DNA of 64,000 bases from Variovorax flavidus (GCF_030317145.1 NZ_JASZYE010000002.1:496001-560000); one strand, 5' to 3'; counted from the first letter of the stretch, positions 34,297 to 43,425 are shown. Program-made: numbers and translations. Notes: a model not told the origin generated them from the sequence alone.

Positions 34297-35666
34297 ACGC
34301 GCGCGCGACGGCGGGCGCTGCCGCCGCGCCCTCGCTGACCGCGCGCGTGCTGCGGCGCGTGCTGCTGCCGCTGGCCCTGACCTGGCTGGTGGGCACGGCG
34401 GTGGCGCTGGTGGTCGCGAACTACTTCACCGAGCAGGCCTTCGATCGCGGGATGCTGGACGATGCCTATGCCGTGTCGGCCAACGTGCAGGCGGGCGAGC
34501 GCGACATCGAGCTGCTGCTGTCGCCGCGCGAGGTCAACAGCGTGCTGTTCGACCAGTCCGAGACCGTGTTCTTCGCCGTGCTGCGGCCCGACGGATCGCT
34601 GCTCGCCGGGCATGCGGGCTTGCAGGCGCCTCAGCCGGAGGAAGGCGCGCGCTACCGCTTCTCGCGCGTCACCTACCAGGGCAAGGACTTGCGCGCCGTG
34701 GTGCTGAACCACGATGCGCCCAATGCCTACCGCGTGGTGATCGCGCAGACCACGCGGGCCCGCGCGGTGCTCGTCGAGCGCTTGCTGATCTATTCGCTGG
34801 CCCCGCAGTTCGTGCTGCTCGCGCTGCTGGCGACATGGTTGTGGCGCGGCATCCAACGCGAGCTTCAACCGCTCGGCGAACTGCGCCAGACGCTGGAACA
34901 GCGCAATGCCCACGACCTCGCGCCCGTGCCCGTGGCGCGAAGCTCGCGTGAGCTCGAACAGCTGGGCGACACCCTCAACGCGCTGCTGGAGCGGCTGGCC
35001 CAAAGCGCATCGGCGCAGCGGGAGTTCGCGGGAAACGTCGCGCACGAGCTGCGCACGCCGCTCGCCGGCATTCGTGCGCTGGCGGACTATGGACTGGCGC
35101 AGCATTCGCCTTCGGTTTGGCGCGAACAACTGGAGAGCATCGCAGTGAGCCAGGCGCGTGCGAGCCACCTGGTGGATCAACTGCTGGCGCTCGCGCTGGC
35201 CGACGAAGGGCGCACGGGCCTGCAGCGCGAGGCGCTGCGACTGGATGAGCTGGCGCAGCAGGCGGTGCTGCGGCATCTGGCGCGCGCCGATGCGCAAGGG
35301 GTGGATCTGGGGGCGCTAGGCCTCGACGAGGCCGTGACGGTGGAGGCGAACGCCGCGCTGGTCGAGGGCATCCTCGACAATCTGATCGACAACGCGTTGC
35401 GCTATGGCGGGCGCACCATCACCATCGAACTGGCGGGCCGCACGCTGGCCGTGGTCGACGACGGCCCCGGCATCCCGCCCGAGGCGCAGCGCGACCTCAT
35501 GCAGCGCTGGGCGCAAGGCCCTGCCGGCCAGAAGCTCGGACAGGGCGCGGGCCTCGGACTCGCGATCGTCGCCCGCTACGCAAAGCTGCTCGACGCCGAA
35601 CTAGCCTTCGCAAAGGCATCGGACGAAGGCGGCCTGAGAGTCAGCGTAGCCTTCCCCCCAGCCTGA
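34293..35666 (+). CDS. sensor histidine kinase with 2CSK-type sensor domain
   Basis: A 457-residue kinase starting at a GTG that overlaps the regulator stop. Membrane helices at about 24-44 and 165-185 enclose a periplasmic 2CSK_N-like sensor (FDRGMLDDAYAVSANV through FFAVLRPDGSLLAG). The kinase core has NVAHELRTPLAGIRAL (His251), NLIDNALRYGG, VDDGPGIP and GAGLGLAIVARY. This is the TctE/QseC group, in which metals or organic acids are common signals. It pairs with the preceding regulator. Confidence 0.9.
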   Translation: MNARATAGAAAAPSLTARVLRRVLLPLALTWLVGTAVALVVANYFTEQAFDRGMLDDAYAVSANVQAGERDIELLLSPREVNSVLFDQSETVFFAVLRPDGSLLAGHAGLQAPQPEEGARYRFSRVTYQGKDLRAVVLNHDAPNAYRVVIAQTTRARAVLVERLLIYSLAPQFVLLALLATWLWRGIQRELQPLGELRQTLEQRNAHDLAPVPVARSSRELEQLGDTLNALLERLAQSASAQREFAGNVAHELRTPLAGIRALADYGLAQHSPSVWREQLESIAVSQARASHLVDQLLALALADEGRTGLQREALRLDELAQQAVLRHLARADAQGVDLGALGLDEAVTVEANAALVEGILDNLIDNALRYGGRTITIELAGRTLAVVDDGPGIPPEAQRDLMQRWAQGPAGQKLGQGAGLGLAIVARYAKLLDAELAFAKASDEGGLRVSVAFPPA

Positions 35667-35691
35667 CGCAGCCGTCTTGCCGGCCTCGCCA

Positions 35692-35784
35692 GAAATCCCG
35701 CGGAACCGGCTCCGCCGGGCCGCCGGGATTGCCCCCGGCAGGGGGTAGGCGGCCACACGAAGTGGGCAAGCCTGGGGGCGAGTT
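35692..35784 (-). repeat. Dispersed ~93-bp stop-codon-adjacent element, copy A
   Basis: Read on the minus strand, the element begins with CTCGCCCCCAGGCTTGCC one base after the stop codon of the ene-reductase gene. It contains a C5/G5 hairpin and a CCGGC/GCCGG hairpin, and ends near TTTC. It lies between the convergent kinase and reductase genes. Copies B, C and D share its layout. Confidence 0.85.
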
Positions 35785-36884
35785 CAGAGAACGGGGTAGT
35801 CGATGTAACCGGCCTCGCCGCCGCCGTAGAACGTGTTCTTGTCCCACTCGTTCAGCGGCGCACCTTCGCGCAGCCGGCGAACGAGGTCGGGGTTGGAGAT
35901 GAAGGGCTTGCCGAAGGCCACGAGGTCATCGCCTTCCTTCAGCGCTTCCTCGGCCAGCGGCTTGTCGTAGCCGTTGTTCACCATCCATGCGGCCTTGCCG
36001 CCCGCCTGGCGGTAGGCCGCCTTGAGGGCTTCATAGTCGAAGGGGCGATCGTCGATCTCGCGCGGGCCGCCGGTGGCGCCTTCGATGATGTGGATGTAGG
36101 CGAGGTTGAGCGGCGCGAGCTGCTTGACGACGTAGTCGAACAAGGGCTGCGGGTTGTCGTCGTGCACATCGTTGGCCGGCGTCACGGGCGACAAGCGAAT
36201 GCCCGTCTTGCCGCCGCCCACCGCGTCGACCACGGCGCGCGTGACTTCGAGCAGCAGGCGGGCGCGGTTCTCGATGCGGCCGCCGTAGTCGTCGGTGCGC
36301 TTGTTGCTGCCGCTCTTGAGGAACTGGTCGAGCAGGTAGCCGTTGGCACCGTGGATCTCCACGCCGTCGAAGCCCGAGGTCTCGACCGCGTTGCGTGCGG
36401 CCACTGCGTAGGCGTGCACGATGCCGGGCAGTTCGCTCGCATCGAGCGCGCGGGGCTCGGAGGTTTCCGTGAAGGTGGGGACGCCGTTCTTGATCAGCAC
36501 GGTCTTGGTCTTCGCCGTGATCGCGGAGGGCGCGACCGGCTTGCCGCCGTCGGGCTGCAGTTCCACGTGCGAGACGCGGCCCACGTGCCAGAGCTGCACG
36601 ACGATCTTGCCGCCCTCGGCGTGCACGGCGTCGGTGACGCGCTTCCAGGCGTCGAGCTGTTCCGACCCGTAGAGCCCGGGCACGTCCGCATAGCCCTGGC
36701 CCTGGTGGCTGATGGCGGTGGCTTCGGTGATGAGCAGGCCTGCGCTGGCGCGCTGCGCGTAGTAGGTGGCCGTGATGTCGCGCGGGACCGCGTTGGGCGA
36801 GCGGTTGCGCGTGAGGGGCGCCATGACGATGCGATTGCTCAGCTTCAGGTCACCGGCCTGCACGGGGTCGAAGAGGGTGGACAT
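35784..36884 (-). CDS. nemA: Old Yellow Enzyme family ene-reductase (NemA-like)
   Basis: A 366-residue FMN-dependent TIM-barrel protein. Typical blocks are NRIVMAPLTRNRS, QLWHVGRVSH, GVEIHGANGYLLDQFLKSGSNKRTDDYGG (substrate His-x-x-Asn pair) and AFGKPFISNPDLV. Such enzymes reduce activated C=C bonds, nitrate esters and maleimides using NAD(P)H. ATG at 36884 begins the conserved MSTLFDPVQAGDLKLSNR; an in-frame ATG at 36932 adds 16 unconserved residues. It is divergent from the MFS transporter. Confidence 0.92.
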   Translation of the reverse strand: MSTLFDPVQAGDLKLSNRIVMAPLTRNRSPNAVPRDITATYYAQRASAGLLITEATAISHQGQGYADVPGLYGSEQLDAWKRVTDAVHAEGGKIVVQLWHVGRVSHVELQPDGGKPVAPSAITAKTKTVLIKNGVPTFTETSEPRALDASELPGIVHAYAVAARNAVETSGFDGVEIHGANGYLLDQFLKSGSNKRTDDYGGRIENRARLLLEVTRAVVDAVGGGKTGIRLSPVTPANDVHDDNPQPLFDYVVKQLAPLNLAYIHIIEGATGGPREIDDRPFDYEALKAAYRQAGGKAAWMVNNGYDKPLAEEALKEGDDLVAFGKPFISNPDLVRRLREGAPLNEWDKNTFYGGGEAGYIDYPVL

Positions 36885-36998
36885 TGTTTTGTATGGCTGT
36901 TGTGAGAACGAGGGCAAGGGTAAACCCCACACTTCAACCGCGCTGTCGCGAGGTTGTCGATTTGCTGGTAGGCGTTGCCGCAGAATGACCGCGCACGC

Positions 36999-38231
36999 AT
37001 GACGCCCACGACCGCCGCCACCCTCACGCCCGCGCAGGCCTTGCGCCTTGCGCTCGCTCTGTCCCTGGGGGCCGCGGTGTCGCTAGGCATCACTCGCTTC
37101 TCATATGGGCTGCTGTTGCCGCCGATGCGTGAGGATCTCGGCTGGAGCTACACGCTCGCGGGCGGAATGAACACCGCGAATGCGGCCGGCTACCTGCTCG
37201 GCGCGCTGACGACGCCAGCGCTGATGCGGCGCTTCGGGCCCGTTCGATTGCTGGTCGGCGGCGCGGTGTGGGCGAGCCTCTTCATGGTGGCGAGCGGCTT
37301 CTTCACCTCGGCGCCCGCGCTGCTGCTGCAGCGGCTGCTTGCCGGGTTGGCGAGTGCCTGGGTGTTCGTCGCGGGCGGCTTGCTGGCGGCGCGGCTGGGC
37401 ACCTTGCAGCCGTCGCGCTCGGGCTTTCTGCTGGGGCTCTACTACGGCGGCACCGGGCTCGGCATCACGCTGTCGGCGCTGCTCGTGCCGGCGGTGCTGC
37501 AGGCCGCATCGGGCGAGCCGCACGGCTGGGCCTGGGCATGGTGGGCGCTGGCGCTGGCCAGCTTCATCTCGACGGCGGTCCTGGCGTCGGCGATGCGGGC
37601 CTTGCCCATCGAGGCGCGCGCGCCTGTGCCCGCGCCGTCCTCCGATGCCGCGCCTCACACGGCGACGCCCGTCCGCCGCTTCGGCTGGGCGCTGGCCGGC
37701 TACACGCTCTTCGGTGCCGGCTACATCGGCTACATGACCTTCGTGATCGCGCTGCTGCGCGAGCAGGGGGCGAAGCCCGCCGACATTACCGTGTTCTATG
37801 CCTTGCTCGGCGTGGCCTGCGTGGCCTCGTCGCGGCTGTGGGCGGGGCTGCTCGACCGCTTTCGCGGCGGCGGGCCTCAGGCGGTGCTCAACGCCTTGCT
37901 GGGCGTCGCGACGATGCTGCCGGTGCTGAGCCCTTCGTGGCCCGTGGCGATGGCTTCGGGGCTGCTGTTCGGCGCGGTGTTCCTGTCGGTGGTGGCGTCG
38001 ACCACCGCACTGGTGCGCCACAACCTGCCGGCCGCACAGTGGGCGACCGGCATCAGCGCTTTCACGATCGCCTTCGCGCTGGGGCAGATCGTGGGGCCCA
38101 CCGTGACCGGCTGGATCTCCGATGGCGAAGGCGGACTGGCCAGGGGCCTTGTCGCCTCCGCCATCACCCTGTGGGCGGGTGCGCTGCTGGCATCCCGGCA
38201 GAAAGCACTGCCTGCACTACCTGATTCGTGA
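36999..38231 (+). CDS. YbfB/YjiJ-family MFS transporter
   Basis: A 410-residue transporter with 12 predicted membrane helices and a central hydrophilic loop near residues 200-225. The start segment (AVSLGITRFSYGLLLPPMREDLGWSYTLAG) and the later TALVRHNLPAAQWATGISAFTIAFALGQIVGPTVTGWISD are typical of this family, whose substrates are largely unknown. A TTG at 36975 could extend it by eight residues. The divergent ene-reductase may act on the same compound, but that is speculative. Confidence 0.85.
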   Translation: MTPTTAATLTPAQALRLALALSLGAAVSLGITRFSYGLLLPPMREDLGWSYTLAGGMNTANAAGYLLGALTTPALMRRFGPVRLLVGGAVWASLFMVASGFFTSAPALLLQRLLAGLASAWVFVAGGLLAARLGTLQPSRSGFLLGLYYGGTGLGITLSALLVPAVLQAASGEPHGWAWAWWALALASFISTAVLASAMRALPIEARAPVPAPSSDAAPHTATPVRRFGWALAGYTLFGAGYIGYMTFVIALLREQGAKPADITVFYALLGVACVASSRLWAGLLDRFRGGGPQAVLNALLGVATMLPVLSPSWPVAMASGLLFGAVFLSVVASTTALVRHNLPAAQWATGISAFTIAFALGQIVGPTVTGWISDGEGGLARGLVASAITLWAGALLASRQKALPALPDS

Positions 38232-38321
38232 AACACCGCGGAGCCGGCTTTGCCGGGCCGCGGGTGTTGCCCCCTCGAAGGGGGAAGGCGGCCACACGAA
38301 GCGGGCAAGCCTGGGGGTGGG
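38230..38321 (-). repeat. Dispersed ~93-bp stop-codon-adjacent element, copy B
   Basis: On the minus strand it begins directly after the TAG of the glutathione transferase gene with GCCCACCCCCAGGCTTGCC. The C5/G5 hairpin has a different loop (TTCGA) and the CCGGC/GCCGG hairpin keeps its stem with loop AAA. It fills the gap between convergent genes. Confidence 0.85.
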
Positions 38322-38322
38322 C

Positions 38323-38931
38323 CTACTTGATCAGTCCTTCGGCCTTCATGGCCTCCTGCACCGCAGGGCGGGCCGCAACGCGTGCATGCCAGGCGTTCAG
38401 GTTGGGGAAAGACGCGATGTCGACACCCGTCGGCTTCGCCCAGTTGGTGACGGTGAACAAGTAGCCGTCGGCCACCGTGAAGTGCTCGCCCATCAGGTAT
38501 TCCTTGCCCTCGAGTTGGCTGTCCAGCCATTCGTAGCGCGACTTGAGCTTGGTCTTGAAAGTGCTCTTGGCTTCTTCCGGCATGTTCGGGTTGAACAGCG
38601 GCGAGTAGCTCTTGTGGATCTCGGTGCCGATGAAGGTCAGCCACTCCTGCAGGCGGTAGCGCGACAGCGTGCCGTTGGCCGGTGCGAGGTTCTTGGTGGG
38701 CGCCAGGTCGGCGATGTACTGGACGATGGCGGGGCCTTCACGCAGGCGGCTTCCGTCGTCGAGTTCGAGCAGGGGCACATAGCCCAGCGGGTTGATGCCG
38801 TAGTAGTCGGTGCCATCCTGGAGCTTGTGGCTCTTGGTGCTGGCGAGCACGGGTTCGAACGCCAGGCCGGCTTCACGCATTGCGATGTGAGGGGACAGCG
38901 AGCATGCGCCCGGCGAGTAGTACAGCTTCAT
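38323..38931 (-). CDS. glutathione S-transferase
   Basis: A 202-residue protein with an N-terminal thioredoxin-like domain (MKLYYSPGACSLSPHIAMREAGL, with Ser/Cys in the beta-class position) and an all-helical C-terminal domain (SRYRLQEWLTFIGTEIHKSYSPLF, FTVADGYLFTVTNWA). The layout PGACSLSPHIALRE is that of bacterial beta-class enzymes, which conjugate glutathione to electrophiles. It is monocistronic and convergent with the MFS gene; the ene-reductase two genes away also handles electrophiles. Confidence 0.92.
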   Translation of the reverse strand: MKLYYSPGACSLSPHIAMREAGLAFEPVLASTKSHKLQDGTDYYGINPLGYVPLLELDDGSRLREGPAIVQYIADLAPTKNLAPANGTLSRYRLQEWLTFIGTEIHKSYSPLFNPNMPEEAKSTFKTKLKSRYEWLDSQLEGKEYLMGEHFTVADGYLFTVTNWAKPTGVDIASFPNLNAWHARVAARPAVQEAMKAEGLIK

Positions 38932-39109
38932 GCGAAAAACTCCAATGAAAAAGCGGAAAGCAGATTTGGGAGGGGAGGTCGATGCTAGCGGGTTCGCAGC
39001 CATCGCGTTTTTGTCCTACGGCCGCTTGCGCGCCGCGACTATGAGTATCGGCGCGGCGGCTTTCTAAGCTTGCGCCGCTGCGGTGGATAGGCCATCGCCA
39101 GGAGTCTCT

Positions 39110-39298
39110 ATGTTGAAGTACGCCATTGTTTTTGCCGTGATCTCGCTGATTGCCGGTGCCCTTGGCTTTGGCGGCGTTGCCGCGGGTGCGGCCGGCATTG
39201 CCAAGGTGCTGTTCGGTCTGTTCCTGATCCTTGCGGTCGTGTTTCTCGTGCTGGCCGCGCTGGGCGTGGGTGCCGCCCGGAAGGCGCTGGACCGATGA
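39110..39298 (+). CDS. DUF1328 (UPF0391) small membrane protein
   Basis: A 62-residue protein with two hydrophobic helices ([19 protein letters not shown] and [19 protein letters not shown]), matching the DUF1328/YtjA family of small inner-membrane proteins of unknown function, often induced by stress. AGGAG lies 7 bases before the ATG. Its stop codon overlaps a following short open frame in an ATGA arrangement. Confidence 0.88.
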   Translation: MLKYAIVFAVISLIAGALGFGGVAAGAAGIAKVLFGLFLILAVVFLVLAALGVGAARKALDR

Positions 39299-39471
39299 TG
39301 GGCACGTCCCCGATGCGGTGGCCGCGCGTGCGGCCCCTGGTGGTGTTGCTCCAGAGCCCGGCGCATCGCGTGATGCGTGTGCTCCACGTGACGCAGTCTC
39401 ATTGGCAATTGCCTGAGCGGCGTGGCCGCTCGGGCCGTTCGCTGCGCGGCCAGTTCAGCGCCCAGTCCTGA
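39295..39471 (+). CDS. possible 58-residue protein coupled to the DUF1328 gene
   Basis: An open frame that begins at the ATGA overlap with the DUF1328 stop and runs to a TGA at 39469-39471. The translation is Arg-, Pro- and Val-rich with no clear domain. The overlap favours translation, but the composition is near what a random GC-rich frame would give, so this is a weak call. Confidence 0.25.
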   Translation: MMGTSPMRWPRVRPLVVLLQSPAHRVMRVLHVTQSHWQLPERRGRSGRSLRGQFSAQS

Positions 39472-39523
39472 TTCATTCAAACCTGTCCGATCAAATAGGC
39501 TGTGCCGCGGGCGCAGGGAGATC

Positions 39524-40435
39524 ATGCATTTCTCACACGTGGAAGCGGTGCTCGAATACGAGGTCTCCGCGCCCTCGCACCTGCTGCTCAACATCGAGGC
39601 TGCGCGCAGCGGCACGCAGGCCCTGATCAGCGAGGATCTGGTGATCGAGCCGCCCGTGGAGATGCAGGCCTTCTGCGATGAAGGCAATGGCAACCGCTTC
39701 ATCCGCTTCGACGCGCAGCCGGGGCCGCTGAAGATCCGCTACCGGGCCAGCGTGCAGCGCTCGCACGTCGACGTGCCGACCGATCTGCCGGAGGTGCCGG
39801 TGAACGAAGTGCCCAACGAGATCCTTCACTACATGATGCCGACGCGCTATTGCGAGTCGGACCTGATGTCGCGCTGTGCGCAGCAGCTGTTCGGCGATCT
39901 GCCGCCCGGCATCGGGCGCGTGCAGGCCATCGTCGACTGGATCCACGAGAGCATCACTTACGAGCCGGGGAGCAGCGTGTCGACGACGACGGCGAGCGAG
40001 GTGTTCGTCGAACGCGCCGGCGTGTGCCGCGATTTCGCGCACTTGGGCATCACCTTCTGCCGCGCGCTGAACATCCCGGCGCGGCTTGTGGTGGGTTATG
40101 TCTGGTTCGACGAGCCGCCGCAGGATTTCCATGCGGTGTTCGAGGCCTGGCTTGGCGGGCAGTGGGTGTTGTTCGATGCGACCCGCATGGCGCCCGTCGA
40201 CCGGCTCGTTCGCGTGGGCACCGGGCGCGATGCCAAGGACGTCGCGTTCTGCACGATCTTCGGCCCGGTCAGCATGACGGGGAAGACCTTGACGGTGCGG
40301 GAGTTGCAGGACGAGGGCGTTCAGGCCTCGGCAGCGCCCGAGCCCAGCGGGCTGCTCGTGGGGATCGAAAAGCCGGTGCCGGTGATGCCGCACGACCCGG
40401 CGGACCAGCGGCAGGCTGCGGCGCATGTGGTCTAG
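39524..40435 (+). CDS. transglutaminase-like cysteine protease family protein
   Basis: A 303-residue protein. An N-terminal beta-rich region (residues 1-100, FSHVEAVLEYEVSAPSHLLLNIEAA) precedes a transglutaminase core with the full triad: Cys168 in AGVCRDFAHLGITFCR, His203 in DFHAVFEAW and Asp218 in LFDATRMAP. Bacterial members act as peptidases or amidases and are often found with alpha-E/circularly permuted ATP-grasp genes, which are absent here. AGGGAG lies 5 bases before the ATG. A tandem pair of dispersed elements follows its stop directly. Confidence 0.88.
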   Translation: MHFSHVEAVLEYEVSAPSHLLLNIEAARSGTQALISEDLVIEPPVEMQAFCDEGNGNRFIRFDAQPGPLKIRYRASVQRSHVDVPTDLPEVPVNEVPNEILHYMMPTRYCESDLMSRCAQQLFGDLPPGIGRVQAIVDWIHESITYEPGSSVSTTTASEVFVERAGVCRDFAHLGITFCRALNIPARLVVGYVWFDEPPQDFHAVFEAWLGGQWVLFDATRMAPVDRLVRVGTGRDAKDVAFCTIFGPVSMTGKTLTVRELQDEGVQASAAPEPSGLLVGIEKPVPVMPHDPADQRQAAAHVV

Positions 40436-40531
40436 CTCGCCCCCAGGCTGCACGCACTTCGTGTCGTTTCGCCTACCCCCTACCGGGGGCAATACCGGCG
40501 GCCCGGGCAAGCCGGTTCCGCGGTGTTTCTG
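40435..40531 (+). repeat. Dispersed ~93-bp stop-codon-adjacent element, copy C
   Basis: It begins directly after the TAG of the transglutaminase-like gene with CTCGCCCCCAGGCTGCACGC and runs to GGTGTTTCT. The C5/G5 hairpin is perfect; the second hairpin is shortened by a base change. It is the first half of a head-to-tail pair. Confidence 0.85.
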
Positions 40532-40533
40532 AA

Positions 40534-40626
40534 CTCGCCCCCAGGCTTGCTCACTTCGTGTAGCCGCCTACCCCCTACCGGGGGCAATACCTGCGGCCCG
40601 GCAGAGCCGGTTCCGCGGTATTTCTG
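40534..40626 (+). repeat. Dispersed ~93-bp stop-codon-adjacent element, copy D
   Basis: A second copy in tandem and in the same orientation as copy C, starting CTCGCCCCCAGGCTTGCTC and preceded by TGAA as copy A is. It contains CCCCC-TACC-GGGGG and CCGGC-AGA-GCCGG hairpins. Confidence 0.85.
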
Positions 40627-40843
40627 GACTGGCGCCCTGGAGGGCCTGTGGGGTGGTTTAGGCGGTCTTGCGGCATTCTTGGCGGTTGCTATAAAAATGA
40701 TAGCAACATGTCTAGGCGGGATGCCTGAAGGACGGGGTTCGGTGTGTTGGGGCTGCATGTCCCCAGAAGTCGCACGAAGGGGCTTGGGCGATTAAAATTG
40801 GTGCCCCCTTTCCGCAGCGCACGCGACAGTGCGCCCACTCCCA
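40627..40843. other. mnmG upstream region with GCTAT/ATAGC hairpin
   Basis: This 217-base stretch between copy D and mnmG has no gene I can support. GTTGCTAT at 40685-40692 and ATAGCAAC at 40700-40707 form an 8-base stem with loop AAAAATG. The mnmG promoter should lie downstream of it; no strong -35/-10 pair was picked out. Confidence 0.5.
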
Positions 40844-42790
40844 ATGCTGTACCCCGAAGAATTCGATGTGATCGTCGTCGGCGGCGGCCATGCCGGCACC
40901 GAAGCCGCGCTGGCCTCCGCGCGGATGGGCGCCCGCACCTTGCTGCTCACCCACAACATCGAGACGCTGGGCCAGATGAGCTGCAATCCGTCGATCGGCG
41001 GCATCGGCAAGGGGCATCTGGTGAAAGAGGTCGATGCGCTGGGCGGCGCCATGGCCATCGCGACGGACGAGGGCGGTATCCAGTTCCGCATTCTCAATTC
41101 GAGCAAGGGGCCGGCCGTGCGGGCGACGCGCGCACAGGCGGACCGCGTGCTCTACAAGGCGGCGATCCGGCGCCGGCTGGAGAACCAGCCGAACCTGTCC
41201 TTGTTCCAGCAGGCCGTGGACGACCTGATGATCGAAGGTGACCGGGTGGTCGGTGCCGTCACGCAAGTCGGCATTGCATTCCGTGCGCGTGCCGTGGTGC
41301 TGACGGCCGGGACCTTCCTGGACGGGCGCATTCACGTCGGCCTCGACAACTACCAGGCGGGACGCGCGGGCGACCCGCCGGCGGTCAGCCTCTCGGCGCG
41401 CCTGAAGGAACTGAAGCTGCCCCAAGGGCGGCTGAAGACCGGGACGCCGCCGCGCCTGGACGGGCGAAGCATCGACTTCTCGAAGTGCACCGAGCAGCCC
41501 GGCGACGGCATGCCGGGCGGTGCCGGGCCGATGCCCGTGTTCAGCTTCATGGGCCGCGCGGACATGCATCCGCAGCAGTTGCCCTGCTGGATCACGAACA
41601 CCAACGCTCGCACGCACGACATCATCCGCTCCGGCTTCGACCGCAGCCCGATGTTCACCGGCAAGATCGACGGCATCGGACCGCGCTACTGCCCGAGCGT
41701 CGAAGACAAGATCAATCGCTTTGCCGACAAGGAAAGCCACCAGATCTTCCTGGAGCCGGAAGGGCTGACCACCAACGAGTACTACCCGAACGGGATCTCG
41801 ACCAGCCTGCCTTTCGATATCCAGTACCAGCTGGTCCGGTCGATGGCCGGTCTGGAGAACGCGCACATCCTGCGTCCGGGCTACGCGATCGAGTACGACT
41901 ACTTCGACCCACGGGAGTTGAAGAGCAGTTTCGAGACCCGGGCGATCAATGGCCTGTTCTTCGCCGGACAAATCAATGGCACGACCGGCTATGAAGAGGC
42001 GGCTGCCCAAGGTCTCTTTGCCGGGATCAATGCTGCACTGCAGTGCAGGGGGGAGGCCGCCTGGTTACCCCGTCGAGACGAAGCCTACCTGGGCGTGCTG
42101 GTCGACGACCTGATCACCAAGGGTGTGACCGAGCCTTACCGCATGTTCACCAGCCGGGCGGAGTTCCGCCTCCAACTGCGCGAAGACAACGCCGACATGC
42201 GCCTGACCGAAGCCGGCCGCAAGCTGGGTCTGGTGGATGACGCCCGCTGGGATGCTTTCTCGCGGAAGCGCGACGCTGTTTCACGTGAAACAGAGCGCCT
42301 GCGTTCGATCTGGGTCAACCCGCGGAATCTGCCGGCCGCCGAGTCGGAGCGGGTTCTGGGCAAGGCGATCGACCACGAATACAACCTGGGCGACCTGCTG
42401 CGTCGGCCCAATGTCAGCTACGAATCGCTGATGTCGCTAGACGGCGGCAAGTACAGCTCCGGCGAGCCACTGGGCGAAACGGAAATCGAGCAGATCGAGA
42501 TCGCCGCCAAATACTCCGGCTACATCAATCGCCAGCACGACGAAGTCGAACGGGCAGCGCATTTCGAGAACCTGAAGTTGCCAGTCGACCTCGACTATGG
42601 CCAGGTCAAGGCGCTGAGTTTCGAAGTTCGTCAGAAATTGACCAAGCATCGCCCGGAAACTCTGGGCATTGCCTCGCGGATTTCCGGCGTGACGCCGGCT
42701 GCGATTTCGCTGCTGATGATTCACCTGCGCAAGGGCGGACATCGCGCATTCGTGCAGGACGCGGCGGTCGAGCCCCAAGCTGCGGAATGA
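40844..42790 (+). CDS. mnmG: tRNA uridine-34 carboxymethylaminomethyl modification enzyme MnmG
   Basis: A 648-residue FAD protein. The dinucleotide fold is at [23 protein letters not shown] (residues 8-30), the substrate/FAD blocks are [14 protein letters not shown] and TGTPPRLDG, and the C-terminal MnmE/tRNA-binding region ends near AFVQDAA. With MnmE it installs the cmnm5 group on wobble uridine using methylene-tetrahydrofolate. An upstream GTG (40829) would add five residues. A perfect parS site lies within codons 478-483, so its coding sequence carries a second function. The stop overlaps rsmG (ATGA). Confidence 0.97.
   Translation: MLYPEEFDVIVVGGGHAGTEAALASARMGARTLLLTHNIETLGQMSCNPSIGGIGKGHLVKEVDALGGAMAIATDEGGIQFRILNSSKGPAVRATRAQADRVLYKAAIRRRLENQPNLSLFQQAVDDLMIEGDRVVGAVTQVGIAFRARAVVLTAGTFLDGRIHVGLDNYQAGRAGDPPAVSLSARLKELKLPQGRLKTGTPPRLDGRSIDFSKCTEQPGDGMPGGAGPMPVFSFMGRADMHPQQLPCWITNTNARTHDIIRSGFDRSPMFTGKIDGIGPRYCPSVEDKINRFADKESHQIFLEPEGLTTNEYYPNGISTSLPFDIQYQLVRSMAGLENAHILRPGYAIEYDYFDPRELKSSFETRAINGLFFAGQINGTTGYEEAAAQGLFAGINAALQCRGEAAWLPRRDEAYLGVLVDDLITKGVTEPYRMFTSRAEFRLQLREDNADMRLTEAGRKLGLVDDARWDAFSRKRDAVSRETERLRSIWVNPRNLPAAESERVLGKAIDHEYNLGDLLRRPNVSYESLMSLDGGKYSSGEPLGETEIEQIEIAAKYSGYINRQHDEVERAAHFENLKLPVDLDYGQVKALSFEVRQKLTKHRPETLGIASRISGVTPAAISLLMIHLRKGGHRAFVQDAAVEPQAAE
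42277..42292. promoter_or_regulatory. parS centromere site 1 (inside mnmG)
   Basis: TGTTTCACGTGAAACA is a perfect 16-base palindrome and fits the conserved bacterial parS consensus TGTTNCACGTGNAACA at every position. It lies 1.9 kb upstream of parA. ParB, encoded at 45600-46541, is expected to load here and spread. Confidence 0.95.
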
Positions 42791-43425
42791 GCCAGGAACA
42801 ACTGCTGCGCGATGGCGCAGGAAAGCTCGGCATCGAATTGACGGACCGGCAGAGCGAACAGCTGCTGGGCTACGGCGCGCTCATCCTGAAATGGAACAAG
42901 GTCTACAACCTGACGGCGCTGCGAGATCCATCGACCGTCCTGACCCACCATTTGCTCGACAGTCTTTCGGTCATCCTGCCGCTTCGGCGTGAGCGGCCCA
43001 CGGCGGCCAGGTTGTTGGACGTCGGCGCCGGGGCAGGGCTGCCGGGCGTCGTGATCGCAATCCTGCGGGATGACATCGACGTCACTTGCCTGGATGCGGT
43101 CGCCAAGAAGGCGGCGTTCGTTCAGCAAGTCGCATCGGAACTGGGCCTTCGCAACCTGCGCGGCCTGCATGCGCGGGTCGAGTCCCTGACCGGCAGCTAC
43201 GACGTCATCAGCTCCCGCGCCTTCGCATCGTTGCCGGATTTCATCACCGGCTCAGCGCATTTGCTGGCGCCGGATGGCGTCTGGCTGGCCATGAAGGGCA
43301 GGGCGCCCGACGATGAAATCGCTCAACTTCCGCCTGAAGCGGCAGTGTTTCACGTGGAACAACTGTCGGTTCCGGGCCTCGATGCCGAGCGTTGCATCGT
43401 CTGGATGCGAAAACCGGCCGCCTGA
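42787..43425 (+). CDS. rsmG: 16S rRNA G527 N7-methyltransferase RsmG
   Basis: A 212-residue protein with the RsmG core: [20 protein letters not shown], the SAM loop [32 protein letters not shown] and [11 protein letters not shown]. It methylates G527 of 16S rRNA; loss gives low-level streptomycin resistance in other bacteria. It overlaps mnmG by four bases. Near its 3' end the codons for VFHVEQ carry a second parS-type site. Confidence 0.95.
   Translation: MSQEQLLRDGAGKLGIELTDRQSEQLLGYGALILKWNKVYNLTALRDPSTVLTHHLLDSLSVILPLRRERPTAARLLDVGAGAGLPGVVIAILRDDIDVTCLDAVAKKAAFVQQVASELGLRNLRGLHARVESLTGSYDVISSRAFASLPDFITGSAHLLAPDGVWLAMKGRAPDDEIAQLPPEAAVFHVEQLSVPGLDAERCIVWMRKPAA
43346..43361. promoter_or_regulatory. 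parS centromere site 2 (inside rsmG)
   Basis: TGTTTCACGTGGAACA fits the consensus TGTTNCACGTGNAACA; the two variable positions are not complementary to each other, so the palindrome has one mismatch. It lies 1.07 kb from site 1 and 0.8 kb upstream of parA. Confidence 0.9.

Noticed and set aside
40435..40626. Reading the tandem element as a small gene or as a CRISPR-like array
   Set aside because: There are only two adjacent copies with no spacer, the two hairpins explain the structure, and dispersed single copies exist nearby.
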